Shown one piece after another: positions 25,567 to 32,083 of a stretch of 32,083 nt of DNA (position 1 is the stretch's first letter; each line of letters begins with the position of its first letter). Location of the stretch: positions 1 through 32,083 of the forward strand of contig WRLP01000030.1 of the NCBI GenBank assembly GCA_009777535.1, read 5' to 3'. The position numbers were made by a program, and so were the translations under genes. Below the pieces are notes generated by a model. The model did no database searches. It was given only the letters and a program-made list of their open reading frames with translations, and was not told the DNA's origin. Origin of the DNA: Treponema sp. (GTDB lineage: Bacteria > Spirochaetota > Spirochaetia > Treponematales > Breznakiellaceae).

Positions 25567-26412
25567 TTAATTAACGCTTATCCAGCTTCTTCCAACGATG
25601 TTTTGTCCTGCTCCGCTCATTGTCCAGTCCAGGAACGCCCTGGCAGCCGGACTGACGGGAACGCCTCTTCTTGTTATAAGAATAAAGGGGCGGGCGATTT
25701 TGTATGTGCCGTTTTTCACATTGTCCGTAGTCGCCGCGACACTATCAACACTTAACGCCTTTATTGTGTTATCAACGGAGCCCAGGGAGATGTACCCTAT
25801 GGCGTCAGCATTTCCGGCCACTGCGGATTTAATGGCTCCGGTGCCGTCGAAGATAATCGCATTTCTGATTAAATCCCCGTCTGAAAAACCCAGTAATTCC
25901 TGGAACGCACCTCTGGTTCCCGAACCGGGCTCTCTTGAAACTACCGCAATGCCGCCGGTCTTGCCGTTCGCGGCTGCACCAAGCTGCTCCCAGCGGGTGA
26001 TTCCTCCGGTGTAGATTTCCTGAATCTGCGCCTGGGTCAGGCCGGCGATTGGGTTACCGTTATTGATGATCAGTGCAATGCCGTCGATGGCAACAACAAG
26101 CGGTTCAAGGCCGGTTCCGATTTCCTCAGGGGTAAGTTCCCGGCTGGACATTCCGATTTCGTATGTACCTTCCGACGCACCTTTTATTCCGTCCCCGGAA
26201 CCGGTACCGCTGATGGTAATCTTGATATTGCTGTTAGCCTTTTCATAATCGGCCTGAAACAATTCCATAAGCGGCGTAACCGAAGTGGACCCCCCCACAG
26301 CAATTGTATAAGGCTGTGAAGCCGTCTGTGAGGAAGATTCCCTTCCGCCTCCGGCAAATGCGGCGCCTGCACAAAGCGCAGTTACCAATAAAACACTCAA
26401 CAATTTTTTCAC
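25567..26412 (-). CDS. pstS: Phosphate-binding protein PstS
   Basis: A 281-residue periplasmic receptor starting at GTG 26412, with TAAGGAG (26426-26420) seven bases upstream. A signal peptide ends near AGAAFA; a Cys at about residue 14 is not in a good lipobox, so the protein may be soluble rather than lipidated, though spirochaete lipoboxes are loose. Phosphate-contact segments are GGSTSVTPLM, GMSSRELTPEE and SREPGSGTRGAF. It hands phosphate to PstCA. First gene of a seven-gene operon (pstSCAB-phoU-phoB-phoR), preceded by a Pho box-like array. Confidence 0.95.
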   Translation of the reverse strand: MKKLLSVLLVTALCAGAAFAGGGRESSSQTASQPYTIAVGGSTSVTPLMELFQADYEKANSNIKITISGTGSGDGIKGASEGTYEIGMSSRELTPEEIGTGLEPLVVAIDGIALIINNGNPIAGLTQAQIQEIYTGGITRWEQLGAAANGKTGGIAVVSREPGSGTRGAFQELLGFSDGDLIRNAIIFDGTGAIKSAVAGNADAIGYISLGSVDNTIKALSVDSVAATTDNVKNGTYKIARPFILITRRGVPVSPAARAFLDWTMSGAGQNIVGRSWISVN

Positions 26413-26431
26413 AATTCAACTCCTTAGCATA

Positions 26432-26438
26432 AAGATAA
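26432..26438 (-). promoter_or_regulatory. Likely -10 region of the pst-pho operon
   Basis: On the minus strand TTATCTT (26438-26432) lies 18-19 bp after the proximal TAACAA hexamer, which would take the place of a -35 box. This is the usual arrangement at activator-dependent PhoB promoters. The match to TATAAT is only moderate. Confidence 0.4.
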
Positions 26439-26456
26439 TGGGAGTGTGCCGCCACA

Positions 26457-26495
26457 TTGTTAGGGAATGATGATGCAATTGTTAGAGTTTTGTTA
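26457..26495 (-). promoter_or_regulatory. Pho box-like array upstream of pstS
   Basis: Three copies of TAACAA on the minus strand (TTGTTA on plus: 26457-26462, 26479-26484, 26490-26495) and a degenerate unit TCATCA (26468-26473) sit on an exact 11-bp period with 5-bp spacers. This is the geometry of PhoB/PhoP sites, and the hexamer is close to the TTAACA of the Bacillus PhoP box. It lies just upstream of the probable pstS -10 region. Confidence 0.65.
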
Positions 26496-26516
26496 AAGTG
26501 GCGGGTAAAACCGAGA

Positions 26517-26548
26517 CCACGGACAATAAAAATCCGTGCTAATCCGTG
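26517..26548. repeat. Short CACGGA/TCCGTG repeat cluster
   Basis: CCACGGA (26517-26523) can pair with TCCGTG at 26533-26538 or 26543-26548, and AATCCGTG occurs twice with a 10-bp period. Similar CACGGATTA-type words recur as dispersed repeats in many bacterial genomes, so this is probably a repeat fragment rather than a control site. Confidence 0.5.
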
Positions 26549-26564
26549 TTTACTGGTATCTTGC

Positions 26565-26581
26565 GGTGCCAGGCACCACTT
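26565..26581. repeat. Dispersed palindrome GGTGCCAGGCACC + ACTT, copy B
   Basis: Same word as at 16068-16084 apart from the central base, also intergenic and between divergent genes (pstS and trpB). Confidence 0.75.
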
Positions 26582-26642
26582 AACGCATGTGAAGTAGAAT
26601 CATCAATATTTTTAATAAATTTTCCTGTAATCCTGTTTTCCC

Positions 26643-26672
26643 TTGACAATGTTTGCGGAAATCCTGTATGTT
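26643..26672 (+). promoter_or_regulatory. trpB promoter
   Basis: Perfect -35 TTGACA (26643-26648), 18-bp spacer, TATGTT (26667-26672) as -10. The -10 box overlaps the first palindromic operator, so a bound repressor would block RNA polymerase. Confidence 0.6.
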
Positions 26673-26706
26673 TCTATGTATAGAAACTGTTTCTGTATAT
26701 AGAAAC
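26670..26706. promoter_or_regulatory. Two tandem palindromic operators upstream of trpB
   Basis: GTTTCTATGTATAGAAAC (26670-26687) and GTTTCTGTATATAGAAAC (26689-26706) are both 18-bp palindromes with 8 of 9 pairs matching. They are 16/18 identical to each other, with starts 19 bp apart. They cover the -10 box and the first ~27 transcribed bases, the classical position for a repressor. The regulator is unknown. Confidence 0.75.
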
Positions 26707-26732
26707 AGTAAATAATTGCAAAGGAGCTTTTT

Positions 26733-28112
26733 ATGGCAGACAAAATCCCGACCCGTATTTATCTTTCCGAGGAGGAAATGCCCAAATTCTGGTATAACCT
26801 GCGCGCAGATATGAAAGAAAAGCCGGATCCTATTCTGCATCCGGGAACACTAAAACCGGTAACGCCGGAGGACCTTGCACCCGTGTTTTGCAGGGAACTG
26901 ATAAAACAGGAACTTGATGATACAACCCGGCTGATTCCGATTCCGGACGGCATTCAGGAATTCTACGGGGCATTTCGTCCCTCGCCCCTTATCCGCGCTT
27001 ACTACCTGGAAAAAATTCTGGATACACCGGCGGAAATTTATTACAAGTTTGAGGGGACGAATACTTCCGGCTCGCACAAGCTCAATTCTGCGGCGGCTCA
27101 GGCTTATTATGCAAAAGAGGAAGGCTTAACTTCGCTTACAACAGAAACCGGCGCCGGCCAGTGGGGTACTGCCCTGGCAATGGCATGCGGTTTTTATGAT
27201 CTGGCTTTAACAGTTTATATGGTAAAGGTCAGCAGCGAGCAGAAGCCCTATCGCAAGGCTCTGATGGAAGCCTACGGTGCAAGACTTATTCCCTCACCGT
27301 CTAATACTACCGAAGCAGGGAAGAAAATCCTCGCCAAGGATCCCGATACAGGCGGCTCTCTTGGGTGCGCCATTTCCGAGGCGGTGGAAACAGCGGTAAA
27401 GACTGATAAGTGCCGCTATGTTCTGGGCAGTGTGCTTAACCATGTACTTCTTCATCAATCTGTGATTGGTCTGGAAACAAAAACTGCGCTGGATAAATAT
27501 GGCATTAAGCCGGATATTATTATCGGCTGCGCAGGCGGCGGCTCGAATTTGGGCGGCCTTATTGCTCCTTTCATGGGTGAAAAACTGGCAGGCAAGTCTA
27601 ACGCACGCTTTATCGCAGTGGAGCCTGCTTCCTGTCCGTCGTTCACTCGCGGGCGTTATGCTTATGACTTCGGCGATACGGCGCAGACAACTCCTTTAAT
27701 CAGAATGATGACCATAGGTTCAGGGTATATCCCGTCGCCAAACCACGCCGGCGGCCTGCGCTTCCATGGAATGAGCTCGATTATGTCCAAGCTCTACAAG
27801 GACGGCTATTTAGAAGCGCGTTCCGAAGTGCAGACAGAAGTATTTGACGCTGCGATCAAATTTATGAAGGCGGAGGGAATACTCCCCGCACCGGAATCTT
27901 CCCATGCAATCAAGGGCGCTATAGACGAGGCCCTTATATGCAAAAAAACCGGCGAAAAGAAAGTGATCCTGTTCGGGCTTTCGGGAACAGGGTTTATGGA
28001 TATGACTGCTTACATGGCGTATAACAATAAAACAATGAGTGATCATATCCCCAGCGACGAGGAACTGCAGAAAGGCTTTGCCTCGCTGCCGGATATTCCG
28101 CAGAACAGGTAG
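26733..28112 (+). CDS. TrpB2-type tryptophan synthase beta-like protein
   Basis: A 459-residue PLP enzyme of the longer TrpB2 class, which starts MPKFWYNLRADM...DLAPVFCREL rather than like the ~400-residue TrpB1. FRPSPLIRAYYLEK, the PLP lysine Lys116 in GTNTSGSHKLNSA, TETGAGQWGTALA and the phosphate-binding CAGGGSNLGG are intact. It should join indole and serine to make tryptophan. TrpB2 enzymes usually act without a TrpA partner and may salvage free indole. No other trp gene is in the window, which fits indole salvage. AAGGAG (26721-26726) precedes the ATG; expression looks repressor-controlled. Confidence 0.92.
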   Translation: MADKIPTRIYLSEEEMPKFWYNLRADMKEKPDPILHPGTLKPVTPEDLAPVFCRELIKQELDDTTRLIPIPDGIQEFYGAFRPSPLIRAYYLEKILDTPAEIYYKFEGTNTSGSHKLNSAAAQAYYAKEEGLTSLTTETGAGQWGTALAMACGFYDLALTVYMVKVSSEQKPYRKALMEAYGARLIPSPSNTTEAGKKILAKDPDTGGSLGCAISEAVETAVKTDKCRYVLGSVLNHVLLHQSVIGLETKTALDKYGIKPDIIIGCAGGGSNLGGLIAPFMGEKLAGKSNARFIAVEPASCPSFTRGRYAYDFGDTAQTTPLIRMMTIGSGYIPSPNHAGGLRFHGMSSIMSKLYKDGYLEARSEVQTEVFDAAIKFMKAEGILPAPESSHAIKGAIDEALICKKTGEKKVILFGLSGTGFMDMTAYMAYNNKTMSDHIPSDEELQKGFASLPDIPQNR

Positions 28113-28154
28113 GCTTTTCCACTACTATGGCAATTGCCATAGTAGTGGAAAAGC
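28113..28154. terminator. Perfect 42-bp palindrome directly after trpB stop
   Basis: A 21-bp perfect inverted repeat with no spacer (centre between 28133 and 28134, CAATTG) starts on the base after the trpB TAG. The transcript would fold into a very stable hairpin. A T-run follows only about 12-17 bp later (28166-28172), so it is not a textbook intrinsic terminator; termination, mRNA 3'-end protection or a protein-binding site are all possible. Confidence 0.6.
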
Positions 28155-28176
28155 TGGCGAATTTACTTTTTTGCTC

Positions 28177-28206
28177 TTGACGGTAATATCAAAATAATGA
28201 TATAAT
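28177..28206 (+). promoter_or_regulatory. Promoter of the Phd/RelE TA pair
   Basis: TTGACG (28177-28182), 18-bp spacer, perfect TATAAT (28201-28206), followed by an AT-rich leader and AGGAG (28224-28228). Imperfect dyads around the -10 may be the antitoxin operator. Confidence 0.65.
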
Positions 28207-28234
28207 TAAAAAATAAATATTTCAGGAGTTGATT

Positions 28235-28498
28235 ATGCCGGCAATAAGAAAAAGCGCGGACTTGCGTAATAAATACGGAGAAATTTCAACTTTTTGCCAT
28301 AAATACAGAGAACCTATATTTATCACTAAAAATGGTCAGGGAGATCTGGCTGTAATGAGTATTGAGGCATACGAGGAATTGGCAAGCAGATATAAATTAT
28401 ATGATGCCATTCATTTGGGATTGGATCAAATAAAGAATGGCGAAATAATACCCGGGCCAAAAATGATGAAAAAAATAAAAAAATATGCCGGCAAATAA
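28235..28498 (+). CDS. Phd/YefM-family antitoxin
   Basis: An 87-residue protein from ATG 28235; AGGAG (28224-28228) fits this start better than the TTG two codons earlier. PAIRKSADLRNKYGEISTFC and EPIFITKNGQGDLAVMSIEAYEEL are the Phd fold hallmark that binds the operator, and the Lys-rich C-terminal tail should wrap the toxin. The gene is directly followed by its toxin. Both genes are much more AT-rich than their neighbours, consistent with horizontal gain. Confidence 0.93.
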   Translation: MPAIRKSADLRNKYGEISTFCHKYREPIFITKNGQGDLAVMSIEAYEELASRYKLYDAIHLGLDQIKNGEIIPGPKMMKKIKKYAGK

Positions 28499-28834
28499 AT
28501 GTATGATTTTATATTTTCTAAAATAATGGATTCGGATATAGATTCTAACTATGTGTACATTAGGGAAACATTAGAAGCCCCAAAGGCCGCAGAGAATTTA
28601 TATAATGAACTGTATGAAAAAATAAATGCCATTTTGGAAAATCCTTATAAAAGGCCGGTGGTTAAAGATAAGTATTTAGCTTCATTGGGAATAAGATCAA
28701 TCAAAATAAAAAATTATATATTGTTTTATAATATTACAGAAGAAAAAAATACTGTAAATATTCTTAGATTTATGCATAGTTTAAGGGATTGGGTAAATAT
28801 ACTAAAAGAGAAAGATATGGGAGAAATAATGTAA
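28499..28834 (+). CDS. RelE/ParE-family toxin
   Basis: A 111-residue protein whose ATG immediately follows the antitoxin TAA, so the two are translated together. SDIDSNYVYIRETLEAPKAAENLYN, ENPYKRPVV, GIRSIKIKNYILFYNI and NILRFMHSLRDWVNIL give the RelE/ParE fold with its conserved Arg-rich C-terminal strand. Members are either ribosome-dependent mRNases or gyrase poisons; sequence alone does not decide which. AT-rich like its partner. Confidence 0.9.
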   Translation: MYDFIFSKIMDSDIDSNYVYIRETLEAPKAAENLYNELYEKINAILENPYKRPVVKDKYLASLGIRSIKIKNYILFYNITEEKNTVNILRFMHSLRDWVNILKEKDMGEIM

Positions 28835-28929
28835 AATAGGCGCAACGTCGCCAACAAATGGTACATGTCCACTTTTATCTTTTACCTTTTACCTCTAGAA
28901 AAGCCTGCCGATTTATGGCATAGTAGCTC

Positions 28930-28935
28930 AAGGAG
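28930..28935 (+). promoter_or_regulatory. Shine-Dalgarno fixing the ileS start
   Basis: AAGGAG five bases before GTG 28941. There is no other plausible start nearby that yields the family N-terminus. Confidence 0.75.
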
Positions 28936-28940
28936 TTACT

Positions 28941-31900
28941 GTGTACAAACCCGTGGATGCAAAGGTGAATTTTCCCAAACTGGAAGAAGAAATTCTTGAA
29001 TTTTGGGAGAAAAACAATATTTTCGAAAAGTCCGTGTCGCAAAGGGAAGGGGCGCAGGAATATGTCTTTTACGACGGCCCGCCATTTGCAACCGGCCTGC
29101 CCCATTTCGGGCATTTTATTCCAAGCACCATCAAAGATATAATCCCCCGCTACCAGACCATGAAGGGTAAAAAGGTGGAGCGCCGTTTTGGCTGGGATTG
29201 CCACGGCCTGCCCATCGAAAACCTTATCGAAAAGGAACTCGGCCTTAACTCCAAAACCGATATCGAAAAATACGGTGTTGCGAATTTTAATGAAGCCTGC
29301 CGCGCTTCGGTTTTGCGTTATGTGAAGGAATGGCGGCAGACAATCACCCGCCTGGGCCGCTGGGTAGATTTCGACAATGATTACAGAACTATGGAAAGTG
29401 ATTACATGGAATCCATCTGGTGGGTTGTAAAATCCCTGTGGGAAAAGGGGCTGTTATACGAAGGCCATTACAATCTGCCCTACTGCCCGCGCTGCTCGAC
29501 CGTGCTTTCCAATCACGAGCTGAATCTGGGCGGTTATAAAGATGTCCATGATCCGTCCATCACAGTAAGATTCAAGATAAAAGATAAAAGTGAAAAGGGA
29601 AAAGAGAGTGAGATTCCTGCCAATACTTATTTCCTGGCGTGGACGACAACGCCATGGACGCTTCCGTCTAACCTCGCCCTAACCCTTGGCCCGGAAATTG
29701 ACTACGTCCTTGTTGAAGACGTCCCTAATCCCCAGTCCCCAACTCCAATTTATTACATTCTCGCGGAGGCAAGGCTTCCCGCTTACTACAAGAACGAAAG
29801 CGAATATAAAATCGTCTGGCGAAAGAAGGGGGCGGAGCTGAAAGGCATTGAATACGAGCCGCTCTTTCCATATTTTGCCTGGGCTGTAGAAAATAACGCA
29901 TTCAGAACATACCTGGGCGATTTTGTTACCACCGAAGACGGCACGGGCATTGTGCACACGGCTCCGGGTTTTGGCGAAGACGACTTTAAGGTGCTGAAGG
30001 GAAGCGGTGTGCCGGTGATATGTCCTGTCGATGAAGAATGTCGCTTTACTTCGGAAGTTTCCGACTACAGCGGTCTTTTTCTTAAAGATGCGGATAAGCC
30101 GATTATGGAACGCTTAAAGGCCGAAGGTAAAATAATCAAACGGGATCAGATATTACACGCATATCCGCACTGCTGGAGATGCGAAAGCCCGCTTATCTAC
30201 CGGACTGTTGGTTCCTGGTTTGTAAACGTAGAAAAAATAAAGCAGGATATGTTAGACGCAAACAGCCAGATTAACTGGGTGCCCGATCACATAAAGACCG
30301 GCCGTTTCGGCAAATGGCTGGAGGGCGCCAGGGACTGGGCTGTTTCCAGGAACCGTTACTGGGGCAACCCCATTCCAATCTGGAAGTGCAGGGACTGCGG
30401 AAAGATGATCTGCATAGGCAGCCGCGCAGAGCTAAAAGAATACTCAGGGCAGGCGCCCGACGATCTTCACAAGCACTTTGTCGACAAGATCACCTTTCCC
30501 TGTAAAGCCTGCTCCGGAACCATGGTGCGCATAACGGAAGTACTGGACTGCTGGTTTGAATCCGGCGCCATGACTTATGCGCAGAACCACTATCCCTTCG
30601 AGAACAAGGAATTTTTCGAAAGCCATTTCCCTGCGGACTTTATCAGCGAAAGCCTGGACCAGACACGGGGCTGGTTTTACACCCTTGTAGTGCTTGCGGC
30701 GGCTCTCTTTAAGCGGCCGGCTTTTAAGAACTGTATTGTAAGCGGCATTGTGCTGGCTTCCGACGGCAGGAAGATGAGCAAAAATTTAAAAAACTATACC
30801 GATCCTGTGGATGTAATTAACAGTTACGGTGCGGACGCAATTCGCCTGTTTCTTGTCCACTCGGCGCTTATCAGGGCCGAGGATTTACGTTTCAGCGATG
30901 ATGGTGTAAAAGATGTACTCAAGAGCATCATCATTCCGGTTTGGAATGCGTACAGTTTTTTTGTTACTTATGCAAATATTGATAAGGTAAAGCCCGATGG
31001 CGCGCCGCAGAACCCTGCCAATTCCCTGGATCAGTGGATTTTATCCGAGGCGGAAAACTTAAAGGAAAAAGTGGACAACGCACTGGGCGCCTACGATCTT
31101 TCCCGTGCGGTTGACCCGATACTCGATTTTATCGATCTGTTAAACAACTGGTACATACGCCGTTCCCGAAGAAGATTCTGGCGCAGCGAAAATGATACTG
31201 ATAAAATCGAAGCATACGGCACGCTCTATGATGTGTTAAAAACATTAATTACCGTGGCTTCGCCCTTTATGCCCTTTACTACAGACGCAATCTGGCAAAA
31301 CCTGCGCATGGAAGATGATCCCCAATCTGTTCACCTGACAGATTTTCCCAAAGTGCGCGAAGAACGCCGCGACCACTCCCTGGAATTCCGAATGGCTGCG
31401 GTGCGGCGGGCTGTTTCCATGGGACGCTCCCTGCGCTCACAGTACAATATAAAGGTACGCCAGCCCCTGCGTTTGGCGGAGCTTGTTACACGCAACACAG
31501 ATGAAAAAAAGGTATTAATGGAAATGTCGGAAATTATCCGCGAAGAACTGAATGTAAAGGATTTGGTTTTTTCAGATAACGAAGAAGATCTGGTCGAGTA
31601 CGAGGTAAAAGCCAATTTCCGCATATTGGGAAAAGAACTTGGAAAGGACATGAAGGCCGCCGCAGAACGGATAGAAAAGTTGAGTCAGGCGGAAATTAAG
31701 GGATTACTGGAGGGCGCTTCCATTTCGCTGGAGATCAGCGGCGCAGGAGTGCGCAGCATAGAGATTGATGCCGGCAAGGTAGATATAAGGCGCAATGAGA
31801 AGGCAAATTTGCGCGTAATAAACGAGGGAACGCTTACTGTGGGCCTGGATACCGAGATTACCGGCGAGCTTTCGATGGAAGGCGATATACGCGACCTTAT

Positions 31901-32083
31901 CCGCGGCGTTCAGAATGCCCGCAAGGAAGCGGGTCTTTCAGTTACCGACCGCATCAAGCTGATTGTATACGGCTCGCAGAAACTTAAAGAAGCCTGGGAG
32001 CGTTTCGGCAATGTCGCCGCAGCGGAAACCCTGGCTGTCCAAAGTGAATGGGCGCAGGCTGCGGGACAAATTCCGCTGGAAGC
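28941..32083 (+). CDS. ileS: Isoleucyl-tRNA synthetase, type 2 (3' end outside window)
   Basis: Begins at GTG 28941 and stays open to the last base, giving at least 1047 residues. The product reads YKPVDAKVNFPKLEEEILEF, then FYDGPPFATGLPHFGHFIP with HFGH (55-58) as the class I HIGH motif, GWDCHGLPIE, the editing-domain segments WTTTPWTLPSN and TAPGFGEDDF, and KMSKN (611-615) for KMSKS. This is the eukaryote-like IleRS2 type, which in other organisms is linked to natural mupirocin resistance. Cys pairs (CPRCS, CWRCE, CRDCGK, CKACSG) may bind zinc. Only the far C-terminus is missing. The upstream 106 bp hold no clear promoter. Confidence 0.96.
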   Translation, partial: MYKPVDAKVNFPKLEEEILEFWEKNNIFEKSVSQREGAQEYVFYDGPPFATGLPHFGHFIPSTIKDIIPRYQTMKGKKVERRFGWDCHGLPIENLIEKELGLNSKTDIEKYGVANFNEACRASVLRYVKEWRQTITRLGRWVDFDNDYRTMESDYMESIWWVVKSLWEKGLLYEGHYNLPYCPRCSTVLSNHELNLGGYKDVHDPSITVRFKIKDKSEKGKESEIPANTYFLAWTTTPWTLPSNLALTLGPEIDYVLVEDVPNPQSPTPIYYILAEARLPAYYKNESEYKIVWRKKGAELKGIEYEPLFPYFAWAVENNAFRTYLGDFVTTEDGTGIVHTAPGFGEDDFKVLKGSGVPVICPVDEECRFTSEVSDYSGLFLKDADKPIMERLKAEGKIIKRDQILHAYPHCWRCESPLIYRTVGSWFVNVEKIKQDMLDANSQINWVPDHIKTGRFGKWLEGARDWAVSRNRYWGNPIPIWKCRDCGKMICIGSRAELKEYSGQAPDDLHKHFVDKITFPCKACSGTMVRITEVLDCWFESGAMTYAQNHYPFENKEFFESHFPADFISESLDQTRGWFYTLVVLAAALFKRPAFKNCIVSGIVLASDGRKMSKNLKNYTDPVDVINSYGADAIRLFLVHSALIRAEDLRFSDDGVKDVLKSIIIPVWNAYSFFVTYANIDKVKPDGAPQNPANSLDQWILSEAENLKEKVDNALGAYDLSRAVDPILDFIDLLNNWYIRRSRRRFWRSENDTDKIEAYGTLYDVLKTLITVASPFMPFTTDAIWQNLRMEDDPQSVHLTDFPKVREERRDHSLEFRMAAVRRAVSMGRSLRSQYNIKVRQPLRLAELVTRNTDEKKVLMEMSEIIREELNVKDLVFSDNEEDLVEYEVKANFRILGKELGKDMKAAAERIEKLSQAEIKGLLEGASISLEISGAGVRSIEIDAGKVDIRRNEKANLRVINEGTLTVGLDTEITGELSMEGDIRDLIRGVQNARKEAGLSVTDRIKLIVYGSQKLKEAWERFGNVAAAETLAVQSEWAQAAGQIPLE

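Noticed and set aside
28860-29600. Inverted match AAAAGATAAAAGTG between the ileS upstream gap and the ileS coding region
   Set aside because: Low-complexity A-rich word; chance similarity is likely and no structure follows from it.

Overview
This 32 kb window reads as chromosomal DNA from a spirochaete, most likely a Treponema-like, free-living or gut-associated species. This is an inference, not a search result. It rests on moderate GC with dense, short-spaced genes, a eukaryote-like (type 2) isoleucyl-tRNA synthetase, an EF-G-like second GTPase, spirochaete-style lipoprotein and signal peptides, a tRNA gene without encoded CCA, and frequent GTG/TTG starts.

Layout: (1) 1-2314, plus strand: the 3' part of an RlpA/SPOR protein with a repeat-rich linker, a small two-helix membrane protein and an EamA exporter. 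(2) 2315-4396, minus: an EF-G-like GTPase sharing a 116-bp divergent promoter region with (3) 4513-8330, plus: a TAXI-type TRAP transporter operon (lipoprotein receptor, DUF1850-like protein, fused 4TM-12TM permease) ending in a small membrane protein. (4) 8333-9407, minus: a toxin-first RelE/HigB-type TA pair, two 97-bp direct repeats built around the 3' end of a tRNA-Ala(CGC), and the tRNA itself. (5) 9498-13049: a membrane glycosyltransferase, a branched-chain aminotransferase and YchF. (6) 13057-16025, minus: a membrane-anchored LysM-PKD-C39-like peptidase and a membrane-anchored isoaspartyl methyltransferase homologue. (7) 16120-19715, plus: a multi-spanning spermidine-synthase-like protein overlapping an Ldh2-family dehydrogenase. 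(8) 26412-19705, minus: a complete phosphate operon pstS-pstC-pstA-pstB-phoU-phoB-phoR. (9) 26643-28154: a TrpB2-type gene with tandem palindromic operators and a perfect 42-bp palindrome directly after its stop. (10) 28235-28834: an AT-rich Phd/RelE TA pair. (11) 28941-end: ileS, cut by the window end.

How parts fit: the pst-pho operon joins high-affinity phosphate uptake, the PhoU brake and the PhoBR two-component system in one transcript. It is preceded by hexamers phased at 11 bp that look like a Pho box array, so the operon is probably autoregulated. The TAXI operon encodes all TRAP parts for uptake of an unknown, probably carboxylate or amino-acid-like, solute. The two TA pairs, the tRNA-associated repeats and the small dispersed palindromes mark the accessory parts of an otherwise housekeeping region.

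I do not see a clearly new multi-gene system. The most promising unexplained items are the tRNA T-arm-bounded direct repeats, the trpB operators, the Pho box array, and the SpeE-like/Ldh2 pair.
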